Shown here piece by piece: positions 1 to 5,222 of a stretch of DNA of 5,605 nucleotides. Under the pieces are notes generated by a model. The model saw only the letters and a list, made by a program, of their open reading frames with translations, searched no databases and was not told the DNA's origin. Source of the DNA: Actinomycetales bacterium. GTDB lineage: Bacteria > Actinomycetota > Actinomycetes > Actinomycetales > Microbacteriaceae. The stretch covers positions 1 to 5,605 of the forward strand of contig JAATFJ010000069.1 in assembly GCA_015655255.1 (NCBI GenBank). Direction: 5' to 3'. How positions within the stretch are numbered: position 1 is the first letter of the stretch; each line of letters starts with the position of its first letter. The position numbers and the translations under genes were made by a program.

Positions 1-58
1 GCCGCGTCCCTATCAGCAGTCACCCGACGCCTCTGCGACCGGCGACAACACCCCCCGG

Positions 59-64
59 ATCATA
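59..64 (-). promoter_or_regulatory. Possible -10 box for a gene beyond the left edge
   Basis: Read on the minus strand this is TATGAT, one base from the TATAAT consensus, in an otherwise GC-rich stretch. No good -35 is visible; the nearest candidate is TGACTG about 18 bases upstream. Transcription would run leftward out of the window, so the target gene cannot be seen. No convincing ORF lies in 1-158 on either strand, which fits this being the upstream region of the next minus-strand gene. This is inference from one hexamer. Confidence 0.3.
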
Positions 65-105
65 CGAACGACAGGGCAAGACAGTCATACCGGTCCCAGC
101 GACCA

Positions 106-122
106 ACCCCGGGGTCCGGGGT
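106..122 (-). terminator. GC-rich hairpin downstream of the 161-aa gene (possible terminator)
   Basis: ACCCCGG (106-112) and CCGGGGT (116-122) form a perfect 7-bp stem with a 3-base loop, 37 bases past the TAA stop of the leftmost gene. There is no U-tract after the stem on the minus strand, so it is not a classical intrinsic terminator; a short T-run (TTTTT, about 127-131) lies before the stem instead. U-poor hairpins are commonly proposed as terminators in actinobacteria. The remainder of 1-158 holds no supported gene. Confidence 0.35.
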
Positions 123-158
123 CACCTAAAAAGGTAATGGGGGAGACGGGCGGAACGC

Positions 159-644
159 TTATTCCTTCTCCCACGGCCAACGCGGCGGATGCGCCTGCGT
201 GCGCCGCAGGGCGATCCCGCCCCAGGCCGCGATGAGCGCCGCGACGAGGACGATGGAGCCCGCGCCCGTCACGAGAGCACCGAATGCCGCGGTCGCCGCG
301 ATGATGTCGCCGGATTCGACGAGCACGCCGAGCCAGATCGCCACGCCGTAGCCGAGCGCCGTGCCGAGCCCGATGAACGGCACGGAGAGGAAGGAGGGCC
401 GCCCGCGCAGGGCGAGGGCGAGCGCGATGACGAAGACGAGGAGCGCGACGATCACGCCGACGACGCCGGGGACCGCGCTGAGCCGCGGCACGATGATGAT
501 GTCCTGCTCGGTGAGCGCGCTCCACACGCCCAGGCCGGCGATCGTCAGAGCGAACCAGGAGATCGTCGCGAAGACGACCGCCAGGAACGCGGAAACCCCC
601 GCGGGCTTCGGCTCACGGGGGTTCACGACGGGATGAGGGGACAT
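159..644 (-). CDS. Four-TM hypothetical membrane protein (161 aa)
   Basis: A small integral membrane protein of unknown function. Four hydrophobic segments are visible at about residues 17-41, 58-79, 86-108 and 117-145. A short proline-containing hydrophilic N-terminus (MSPHPVVNPREPKP) precedes them, and a basic/tryptophan-rich tail (RRTQ...RWPWEKE) follows. Both ends are positively charged or polar, fitting a four-helix bundle with both termini inside. I chose the ATG at 644 because it overlaps the TGA stop of the upstream gene by one base (TGATG), a typical re-initiation arrangement. A GTG one codon earlier (647) is also possible. No separate Shine-Dalgarno motif stands close upstream, so translation probably depends on coupling. 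The gene is the last of the visible minus-strand run and is followed by a GC-rich hairpin. I recognise no family or catalytic motif. The reading frame itself is well supported by clear hydrophobic periodicity and tight packing with its neighbour. Confidence 0.85.
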   Translation of the reverse strand: MSPHPVVNPREPKPAGVSAFLAVVFATISWFALTIAGLGVWSALTEQDIIIVPRLSAVPGVVGVIVALLVFVIALALALRGRPSFLSVPFIGLGTALGYGVAIWLGVLVESGDIIAATAAFGALVTGAGSIVLVAALIAAWGGIALRRTQAHPPRWPWEKE

Positions 645-1660
645 CACTGCGGCAGGGTCGGGCCCGCCTCGAGCGTGCGCTCGTACTCGCGCTGGGCCTC
701 GGCATTGAGCTCGATCTTATGCGCACCGATACGGGCGATCCACGCGCCGAACCAGATCGTCAGCTCGCGTCCGAAGACGAAGGAGGCGATGGCGAGGGGG
801 GCGAGCAGGTTCTCCCCCAGGAGCGTGCTGCCCTGCGCGGCGGTGAGCACCCAGAAGGGTGCCTCGAAGAGGAGGCCGAGGAGGTAGCCGCCGTAGGAGA
901 TGAGACCCACGAGGATGCCAAAGATTACCCACAGTCCCCACCGTCCGCGGTTGATGAGCGCGCCCAGCAACCAGAAGCCGAGGAAGAACGCAACGACGGG
1001 AATCCAGAAGCCCCAGGTACTCAGCGGGGCGAGGGCCGCCTCCGCGATGTTCGCAGCCGTTACCGTTCCCGCGAGAGCGCCCAGCCCCAGCGAGGTGCCG
1101 AGGTAGAGCACGGCGAACACGATGGTCGCGAGGAGGCCGATGAGCCCGGCGGTGCCGCGGTTTCCGCGATCACGCGGCGGCTCCGGTGCCTGCACGAAGA
1201 TCGGCTGCTGGGCGAGCGGGGCCGCGGGAGCGAGGGGCTCGGAGGGGACGACGGTGGTCTGTGCCTCGTCGGCGACGGGCGGCGTGTAGACGGCCGTCGG
1301 TGCGGGGGCGGACTCCGCATACGCGGATTCCGCGAGTCCGGAGACGGCGGGCGCCGACTCGGGGAGTTCGGGAGCGGCGATGACCTCGGAGACCTCCGCC
1401 TCTGCGTCGTTCTCCGCGTTCGGGAGCGACACCGTCTCGGACTCCTCGATGGAAGCGCCGGAGAAGGTGCCGGGGTGTTCGGTCTCGGCCGCGGCGAAGG
1501 CGGCGAGATCGGGATCGATCTCCTCTTTCGCCACATCGGCGGTGTAGCCGGGGACGTCGGCGCCTGCCGCAGCAGCGTCGGCGAGACCGGCCCGGGCGCT
1601 GTCGACGACGTCGTCGACGTCGGTCGGCTGCTCTGGCTGGGGAACCTCGGGGTCACTCAT
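644..1660 (-). CDS. Membrane protein with long acidic disordered N-terminus (338 aa)
   Basis: Function unknown. Residues 1 to about 165 are rich in Ala, Glu, Asp, Pro and Ser, with no hydrophobic segment, and are predicted disordered and strongly acidic. After a basic hinge (PPRDRGNRG, 161-169) come four hydrophobic segments at about 171-197, 216-237, 241-266 and 285-308. A charged cytoplasmic tail (HKIELNAEAQREYERTLEAG) follows. The positive-inside rule places the acidic N-terminus and the C-terminal tail in the cytoplasm. The ATG at 1660 is preferred over the one at 1675: a GAGAGG motif sits 7 bases before 1660, and it overlaps the earlier ATG, so the earlier start would consume its own ribosome site. 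The TGA stop overlaps the ATG of the 161-aa gene, so the two are co-translated and may form a complex. The repetitive AESA-type tract around 108-121 suggests low-complexity drift rather than a folded domain. I do not recognise a family. Confidence 0.85.
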   Translation of the reverse strand: MSDPEVPQPEQPTDVDDVVDSARAGLADAAAAGADVPGYTADVAKEEIDPDLAAFAAAETEHPGTFSGASIEESETVSLPNAENDAEAEVSEVIAAPELPESAPAVSGLAESAYAESAPAPTAVYTPPVADEAQTTVVPSEPLAPAAPLAQQPIFVQAPEPPRDRGNRGTAGLIGLLATIVFAVLYLGTSLGLGALAGTVTAANIAEAALAPLSTWGFWIPVVAFFLGFWLLGALINRGRWGLWVIFGILVGLISYGGYLLGLLFEAPFWVLTAAQGSTLLGENLLAPLAIASFVFGRELTIWFGAWIARIGAHKIELNAEAQREYERTLEAGPTLPQ

Positions 1661-1667
1661 TGGGGCG

Positions 1668-1673
1668 CCTCTC
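1668..1673 (-). promoter_or_regulatory. Shine-Dalgarno site of the 338-aa gene
   Basis: GAGAGG on the minus strand, 7 bases before the ATG at 1660. It decides the start: the in-frame ATG at 1675 overlaps it and has no comparable site of its own. Confidence 0.6.
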
Positions 1674-1704
1674 ATCGGATATGTGCAGTGCGAGCGTATC
1701 TCCG

Positions 1705-1745
1705 GGCACGGACACGGCGGCGGAGGCGTGCCGACGTGTCGTCGG
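1705..1745 (-). other. Two abutting hairpins in the 50-aa/338-aa gap
   Basis: The 125-bp gap 1661-1785 has two inverted repeats. CCGACG/CGTCGG (1731-1736 and 1740-1745) has a 3-base loop. GGCACG/CGTGCC (1705-1710 and 1727-1732) has a 16-base loop. They share two bases, so full forms of both cannot coexist. Neither is followed by a U-tract. They may weakly terminate the 50-aa transcript. A TACGCT hexamer at 1698-1693 is a possible -10 for the 338-aa gene, without a recognisable -35. GC-rich DNA makes short stems by chance, so confidence is low. Confidence 0.25.
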
Positions 1746-1785
1746 TCTCCCCCTCATTTCCCCGCGTCATTCCGCCGGTTGCTCC

Positions 1786-1938
1786 TCAGGAGGCGCCGCC
1801 TCCGAAGAGGTCGGAGAACATATCGCCGACCATGGGGAGCAGGGGCGTCGCGAACCACACAAGCAGTCCCACGACCCCGACGCAGAGGACGCCGACGATC
1901 CAGCTCGCCGCGGTGTTCCGGCCCTCGATGCCTGCCAT
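1786..1938 (-). CDS. Small single-pass membrane protein (50 aa)
   Basis: This short reading frame encodes a 50-residue protein starting MAGIEGRNTAASW. It has one hydrophobic helix at about residues 11-37, flanked by a short charged N-terminus (Glu5, Arg7) and an acidic, glycine-rich end (GDMFSDLFGGGAS). This charge pattern predicts N-in/C-out topology. The ATG at 1938 is the only usable start: an in-frame TAG lies four codons upstream and no other start codon lies between. There is no well-spaced Shine-Dalgarno, but TAGCGT ends exactly 6 bases before the ATG, which fits a leaderless transcript. The gene stands alone between the HAAS-domain gene (102-bp gap) and the 338-aa gene (125-bp gap). 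The hydrophobic core, clean charge flanks and promoter spacing argue that it is real, but I know no function. A role as a small regulatory subunit of a membrane complex would be speculation. Confidence 0.65.
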   Translation of the reverse strand: MAGIEGRNTAASWIVGVLCVGVVGLLVWFATPLLPMVGDMFSDLFGGGAS

Positions 1939-1944
1939 GTCTCC

Positions 1945-1950
1945 ACGCTA
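1945..1950 (-). promoter_or_regulatory. -10 box for a leaderless 50-aa gene
   Basis: TAGCGT (minus strand) followed by six bases and then ATG. In actinobacteria a TANNNT box whose last base is at about -7 from the start codon typically marks a leaderless transcript beginning at the A of ATG. No TTGACA-like -35 is seen, which is common in GC-rich genomes. Confidence 0.45.
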
Positions 1951-1974
1951 CGGCAGCGCCGGACGCGGCACGAT

Positions 1975-2036
1975 GAGCACGCCGAGATCCGCGTGTCGTG
2001 GCGGGGTGAGCGGCGAGGGTGATTCTCTGCGTGCTC
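1975..2036. repeat. Inverted repeat between the HAAS gene and the 50-aa gene
   Basis: The arms 1975-1987 (GAGCACGCCGAGA) and 2024-2036 (TCTCTGCGTGCTC) match at 12 of 13 positions, with a 36-base loop. It starts 5 bases past the stop of the HAAS-domain gene and ends 25 bases before the proposed -10 of the 50-aa gene. No U-tract follows it on the minus strand, so an intrinsic terminator is not obvious. It could form an RNA hairpin ending or stabilising the padR-HAAS transcript, or be a spaced protein site upstream of the small gene. Confidence 0.4.
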
Positions 2037-2040
2037 TTCC

Positions 2041-2661
2041 TCAGCGCAGGGAAGGGCGACGCCCGCGAAGCCGCCAGAGCAGCCAGAGTCCCGACAGGGG
2101 AACCACCGCGAAGACGCCGAGGATGAGCACATGCCAGGGGCCGAACACCGGCAAGAGCGGGTTGGCCGTCCCCTCCGGCGATGCCCCGAGAAGCGAGACG
2201 ATCCAGGCGATGCCGCCGAGGACGAGGAGACCGATGAACGGCAAGAGGATTGCGACGATCTTCTCCCAGCGGTACCAGAGCGTGCTCAGCACCACAAGCA
2301 CTCCGCCGACGAACCAGCCGAGGAAGGGGACGAGGAATCCGCCGAAACCGAGCGTGAGCGACGCCGCGATCGCGAAGCCCATCGTTCCCGTCACGGGCGG
2401 ACTCTCGCGCGGGGCGACGACGACGGATGACGGCGCGACAGTCATCGCGGGCACGGCCTCTGCCTGCGCTTCCCGCGCAATGCGCTCCGGGTCGCCCAAC
2501 GCGGCGATCCGCTCCGCCGTCGCCTGGGCATCCAGGCCCTGCAGCTCCTCGGCGATTCCTTCATGGATCTCACGGGCGGTGCCGAAGGGGACCTCGCGCA
2601 GGGCCGCATCGAGCCGGGCGAGGAAGTCGTCGCGCAGCCGTGCCGCATCGGAATCGGTCAT
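2041..2661 (-). CDS. HAAS/DUF1700-like membrane protein, partner of PadR (206 aa)
   Basis: Residues 1-68 form a helical cytoplasmic domain of the HAAS/DUF1700 type. The pattern DFLARLDAALREVP, then REIHEGIAEEL, then the closing ALGDPERIAREA motif (about 54-65) is characteristic. A short proline-rich linker (70-92) leads to about three membrane segments at roughly 95-127, 134-158 and 173-197, and a basic tail RLRGRRPSLR. HAAS-type proteins are commonly encoded directly after PadR repressors and are thought to work with them in sensing or controlling membrane processes; the exact role is not settled. I chose the ATG at 2661 because its ATGA overlaps the padR stop by 4 bases and AGGAGAGG sits 7 bases upstream inside padR. 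A longer in-frame extension to 2712 is out-of-frame padR sequence and reads as an Arg/His-rich string. No ABC or two-component gene adjoins it, so the controlled process is not visible here. Confidence 0.85.
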   Translation of the reverse strand: MTDSDAARLRDDFLARLDAALREVPFGTAREIHEGIAEELQGLDAQATAERIAALGDPERIAREAQAEAVPAMTVAPSSVVVAPRESPPVTGTMGFAIAASLTLGFGGFLVPFLGWFVGGVLVVLSTLWYRWEKIVAILLPFIGLLVLGGIAWIVSLLGASPEGTANPLLPVFGPWHVLILGVFAVVPLSGLWLLWRLRGRRPSLR

Positions 2662-2990
2662 GGTCGTTCCTCTCCTACGATGCCCGTGACGACGCGGGCG
2701 AACGGGGTCCATTGCGCGCGGAACCGCGCGAGCTGCGCGATTCCGTCATCGGTGAGCCGGTAGTACTTCCGGGTCGGGCCGCTCTCCGAGGGGCGGGTGT
2801 AGCTGGACACCCAGCCGTTGTCGCGCAGCCGCGCGAGGAGCGGGTACAGGGTGCCGATGCTCGCGATGAGTCCCGCCCCGCTGAGTGCATCGGACAGCTG
2901 CCAGCCGTACATCGGCTCGCGCGCGAGGAGACCGAGCACGCAGTACTCGACGACCCCCTTGCGCAGCTGCGCTCCGACGTCCACTGTCAT
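2658..2990 (-). CDS. PadR-family transcriptional regulator (110 aa)
   Basis: A short PadR-type winged-helix DNA-binding protein, the usual length for the small one-helix-tail subfamily. Family marks in order: QLRKGVVEYCVLGLL (8-22), the MYGW turn (27-30), recognition-helix region GTLYPLLARLRDNGW (46-60), and the wing SESGPTRKYYRLT (68-80). A C-terminal dimerisation helix (about 81-107) follows. PadR proteins bind DNA as dimers and often repress their own operon in response to a small ligand or stress. The start at 2990 gives the full N-terminal helix. It lacks a properly spaced Shine-Dalgarno but is preceded by TAGCTT and 7 bases, fitting a leaderless message. A GTG two codons in (2984) has GTGAGG 7 bases upstream and is an alternative giving 108 residues. 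The stop overlaps the next gene's ATG by 4 bases. A 17-bp-period direct repeat directly upstream is the likely autoregulatory site. Confidence 0.92.
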   Translation of the reverse strand: MTVDVGAQLRKGVVEYCVLGLLAREPMYGWQLSDALSGAGLIASIGTLYPLLARLRDNGWVSSYTRPSESGPTRKYYRLTDDGIAQLARFRAQWTPFARVVTGIVGEERP

Positions 2991-2996
2991 GCCTCA

Positions 2997-3022
2997 CAAG
3001 CTACCATGTTTTGCAAGCTACC
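2997..3022. promoter_or_regulatory. Direct-repeat element at the padR promoter (candidate operator)
   Basis: CAAGCTACC occurs twice, at 2997-3005 and 3014-3022, with a 17-bp period (about one and a half helical turns). On the minus strand each copy reads GGTAGCTTG and contains a TAGCTT hexamer that could serve as a -10 (2998-3003 and 3015-3020). The first is 7 bases before the padR ATG, giving a leaderless transcript; the second would give a leader of about 18 bases. Position over the promoter of an autoregulatory family makes this a good PadR operator candidate, though PadR sites are more often inverted repeats. A related 10-mer lies upstream of the amylase gene. Confidence 0.45.
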
Positions 3023-3083
3023 CTCCCCCTCTCGCCACGGGTGCGGGCAACCGCTGGGCCTTTCTACATCAGCGGGGATTCGC

Positions 3084-3150
3084 GCATCCGCCACACTTTC
3101 TTGCATCCGCCGCAGCAATCGCTGGCGCAGATGCAGGAATCTGGCGCAGA
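3084..3150. repeat. Nested direct and inverted repeats, 19-bp period
   Basis: GCATCCGCC occurs at 3084-3092 and 3103-3111, and CTGGCGCAGA at 3122-3131 and 3141-3150. All four starts are 19 bases apart. The inner pair forms a long imperfect hairpin at 3098-3139: arms TTCTTGCATC/GATGCAGGAA (one G-T pair), then CGCC/GGCG, then AGC/GCT around the loop AATC, with a 2-base bulge on each side. It lies about 105 bases past the amylase stop and about 110 bases before padR. No U-tract follows on either strand. It may end the amylase transcript or be a small repeat element. Another 6-bp inverted repeat (CCGCTG/CAGCGG, 3051-3056 and 3070-3075) lies nearby. Confidence 0.5.
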
Positions 3151-3272
3151 ACCCGCGGAGCGGGGTGCGGAGGGAACCGCGGGGGCGGGCCGCTGCGGGA
3201 ACCGTGGGGCAGGGGGTGCTGGGGGAACCGCGAACAGGTGCTGCTTAGGGAACCGCAGGGCCGGGAAGGGAC
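3148..3272. repeat. Degenerate tandem array of about 25-bp units
   Basis: The octamer GGGAACCG starts at 3172, 3197, 3223 and 3248, and a variant AGAACCCG starts at 3148, so the intervals are 24, 25, 26 and 25 bases. Between octamers the sequence is G-rich, with GGTGC or GCTGC often preceding the next copy, so the units are related along their length. The copy at 3248 lies inside the amylase gene (encoding its last Ala-Val-Pro codons); the other copies lie in the gap downstream. The unit spacers are short and themselves similar, so this is a minisatellite-like array, not CRISPR. The right boundary is approximate. Confidence 0.6.
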
Positions 3273-5125
3273 CAGGCGGCGAAGGCAGGCCCCTCGGCGG
3301 CGAGCGCGACGGCCCCGTCCGCGGCGACGGCGAGCGTCGCGTCTCCGTACAATGGGGACGCGGATGCCGCCGCGGGAAGAGCACCGGCCTCCAACGCGAC
3401 GTCCGCGTCGCCGCGCGTCGCGACCACGAGCACGGACTCCTCGGCGCTCTCCCGCACGAACACGAGGGTCTCCGTATCGACGTGCAGCCAGCGCATGCCT
3501 CCCGTCCCCAGCACGGGATGCGAGCGGCGCAGCCCGATGAGCGCGCGATACAGCGCGAGCCGCTCGGCGACCGCGGGCTCGGACTCCGTGCCCCAGGGGA
3601 TCGGCGTGCGGCTGGACTCCCCGTCGGCGCCGGTGAGCCCGAACTCATCGCCGGCGAAGACGAAGGGAAGCCCGGGCAGGGTCATCGAGAGCCCCAGCGC
3701 CACGGGCACCGTCCCCGGCGCCGCGTTCTGCGCGAAGCGGGCGGTGTCGTGCGTATCTAGCGGCTGCAGGTTGCCCAGGCGAACGCGCCACGGGATCGCG
3801 GAGGTGAAGCGCGTGATCGCGGCGGCGACATCCTCACCCGTGTAGGAGGGGATGCCGCCGACGGGCTGAGTGAAGAACCACGGCTCGGTGACCGACTCCC
3901 CGTCGTAAGCGAGGTACGGGGTGCCCGACGGCGCGCTGAGCCAGCCCCACACCGGCCGGGTGAAGGCCGGATAGGTCATCGCGCCGTGCCAGCTATCGCC
4001 CTGCAGGTCGCTCGCTGCGTCGTTCGTCGACTCCCCCAGGAGGATCGCATCGGGGTTTTCCTCGCGCACCGTCTCGAGGAGAAGCCTGCGCACCTCGGCG
4101 TTGAGGTCGACCGCACCGAGGCGCCCCGTCATGTTCGCGACGTCGATGCGCCAGCCGTCGATGCCGTAAGGCGCTCGCAGCCAGCGGCGCACGATGGAGT
4201 CCTCCCCCGTGATGAACCGCTCGCGCAGTTCCACGGAGGACCAGTCGAACTTCGGGAGCGATGGCACGCCCAGCCAGGACTCGTACCGCGTGTTCCCCTC
4301 GTCGATGAAGTAGTAGAACTCCTCCTCCGGCGCACCCAGGTGGCCGTAGGCGGCGCGGAACCACTCGTGCCGGTCGCCGGAGTGGTTGCTCGTGAGGTCG
4401 CCGATCACGCGGATGCCGCGCCCATGGGCCTCCTCGATGAGCCGAATGTACGCGGCGTCGCCGCCGAGGAGCGGATCGATCTCGTCGAAGCGCGCGGCGT
4501 CGTAACGATGGTTGGAGGCGGCGGGGAAGACGGGGGTCAGGTAGAGGAGGTTCACGCCGAGCGACACGAGATGGTCGAGACGCTCGATCACGCCCGTGAG
4601 ATCGCCCCCGTAGAACTGCTGCGAGCGCCCGGGGTTCACGGGGTCGACGGGGTCGTCCCAGGAGGCCGGGATCGCCCATTCCGGGATCGGGTGCTCATCG
4701 GCCTGCGCCGAGCGCGCGAAGCGATCGGGGAACACCTGATACATGACCGACTCGTGCAGCCAGGAGGGCGGCGCAGGCGTCGCGACGAGGGCGAAGTCTT
4801 CGTCGTCGCGTGTCTCCCCGCGATGGAGGCCGGTCTGGTTGAGCCATTCGACACGACCGTCGCCGTGGACGAGGAGGAAGCGGTAGCCGTGCCGCGGGTT
4901 GCGCACGGTGATGGGCGCCTCCCACCACTCCCAGCCGTCGCGTTCCCCGAGACGACGTGCCTGGGTCCATTCCGGCTCGTGGTCGGGGTTGGAGCGCGTG
5001 CGCACGGCGGAGAGCGGACCGTAGCCCGTGGGGACACGCAGGCGGACGATGACGACGTCGCCGAGGGCGGGGGCGAGATCGGAGACGTGCAGCGGGGAAC
5101 CATCGTGATGCGGGAGGAGGGACAT
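3245..5125 (-). CDS. GH13 neopullulanase/maltogenic-amylase-like hydrolase (626 aa)
   Basis: An alpha-glucan hydrolase of the GH13 family, most like the neopullulanase/cyclomaltodextrinase/maltogenic amylase group. It should cleave alpha-1,4 bonds of maltodextrins or cyclodextrins. Residues 1 to about 115 form an N-terminal beta-sandwich of CBM34 type. The catalytic barrel starts at [11 protein letters not shown] (126-136), followed by FYGGDL (171-176). Conserved regions are I, DLTSNH (Asp243, Asn247, His248); V, LPKFD (290-294); [10 protein letters not shown] with nucleophile Asp328 and Arg326; III, LLGE with acid/base Glu365; and IV, THD with Asp460. A C-terminal beta domain fills about 545-626. 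No signal peptide is visible, so it is probably cytoplasmic. The ATG at 5125 has GGAAAGG 5 bases upstream. The upstream GTG at 5164 abuts the proposed -10 box and would add a non-conserved leader. Length is normal for the family. Divergent from yajQ. Confidence 0.93.
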   Translation of the reverse strand: MSLLPHHDGSPLHVSDLAPALGDVVIVRLRVPTGYGPLSAVRTRSNPDHEPEWTQARRLGERDGWEWWEAPITVRNPRHGYRFLLVHGDGRVEWLNQTGLHRGETRDDEDFALVATPAPPSWLHESVMYQVFPDRFARSAQADEHPIPEWAIPASWDDPVDPVNPGRSQQFYGGDLTGVIERLDHLVSLGVNLLYLTPVFPAASNHRYDAARFDEIDPLLGGDAAYIRLIEEAHGRGIRVIGDLTSNHSGDRHEWFRAAYGHLGAPEEEFYYFIDEGNTRYESWLGVPSLPKFDWSSVELRERFITGEDSIVRRWLRAPYGIDGWRIDVANMTGRLGAVDLNAEVRRLLLETVREENPDAILLGESTNDAASDLQGDSWHGAMTYPAFTRPVWGWLSAPSGTPYLAYDGESVTEPWFFTQPVGGIPSYTGEDVAAAITRFTSAIPWRVRLGNLQPLDTHDTARFAQNAAPGTVPVALGLSMTLPGLPFVFAGDEFGLTGADGESSRTPIPWGTESEPAVAERLALYRALIGLRRSHPVLGTGGMRWLHVDTETLVFVRESAEESVLVVATRGDADVALEAGALPAAASASPLYGDATLAVAADGAVALAAEGPAFAAWSLPGPAVP

Positions 5126-5130
5126 GCGCG

Positions 5131-5137
5131 CCTTTCC
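5131..5137 (-). promoter_or_regulatory. Shine-Dalgarno site of the GH13 gene
   Basis: GGAAAGG on the minus strand, 5 bases before the ATG at 5125. It supports this ATG over the in-frame GTG at 5164, which has no such site. Confidence 0.6.
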
Positions 5138-5164
5138 GGAGGGGCCGATGGAGGACTCAGCCAC

Positions 5165-5170
5165 AAGCTA
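5165..5170 (-). promoter_or_regulatory. Candidate -10 box for the GH13 gene
   Basis: TAGCTT on the minus strand. It would start transcription near 5158, giving a leader of about 33 bases that contains the GGAAAGG ribosome site. It is part of the 10-mer GTAGCTTGTG (5171-5162), identical to the one directly upstream of padR (3004-2995). No convincing -35 is seen. Confidence 0.4.
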
Positions 5171-5210
5171 CACGGTCCGCACGGCCCCGCCGACCCCGAA
5201 GCGGGATCGC

Positions 5211-5216
5211 TACACT
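5211..5216 (+). promoter_or_regulatory. -10 box for leaderless yajQ
   Basis: TACACT followed by six bases and the yajQ ATG. No Shine-Dalgarno is present between this box and the start codon, and the spacing places the transcript start at the A of ATG. The -35 region (about 5188-5193) is not consensus-like and would coincide with that of the divergent GH13 promoter. Confidence 0.55.
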
Positions 5217-5222
5217 GGCGGC

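Noticed and set aside
20..88. 22-residue minus-strand frame (MTVLPCRSYDPGG start) and an overlapping 16-residue one at the left edge
   Set aside because: No ribosome site, no recognisable leader-peptide pattern, and the region is better explained as an untranslated upstream area.
124..135. ACCTAAAAAGGT small palindrome as an intrinsic terminator
   Set aside because: The stem is only 4 bp and AT-containing and the T-run is in the loop, not after the stem.
1672..1770. 32-residue minus-strand frame between the 50-aa and 338-aa genes
   Set aside because: The product is mostly arginine-rich with no hydrophobic core, and the ribosome site is poor; more likely chance.
719..2689. 656-residue plus-strand open frame spanning three minus-strand genes
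   Set aside because: It is antisense to well-supported genes and its translation is Arg/Gly/Glu/Pro-rich with no domain; long open antisense frames are expected in GC-rich DNA.
3148..3272. CRISPR array
   Set aside because: Units are contiguous, degenerate and about 25 bp with no unique spacers of uniform length, and no cas gene is present.
5126..5164. GTG start for the GH13 gene at 5164
   Set aside because: It abuts the proposed -10 box, lacks a ribosome site, and adds 13 residues with no match to the family's N-terminal domain, while the ATG at 5125 has GGAAAGG.
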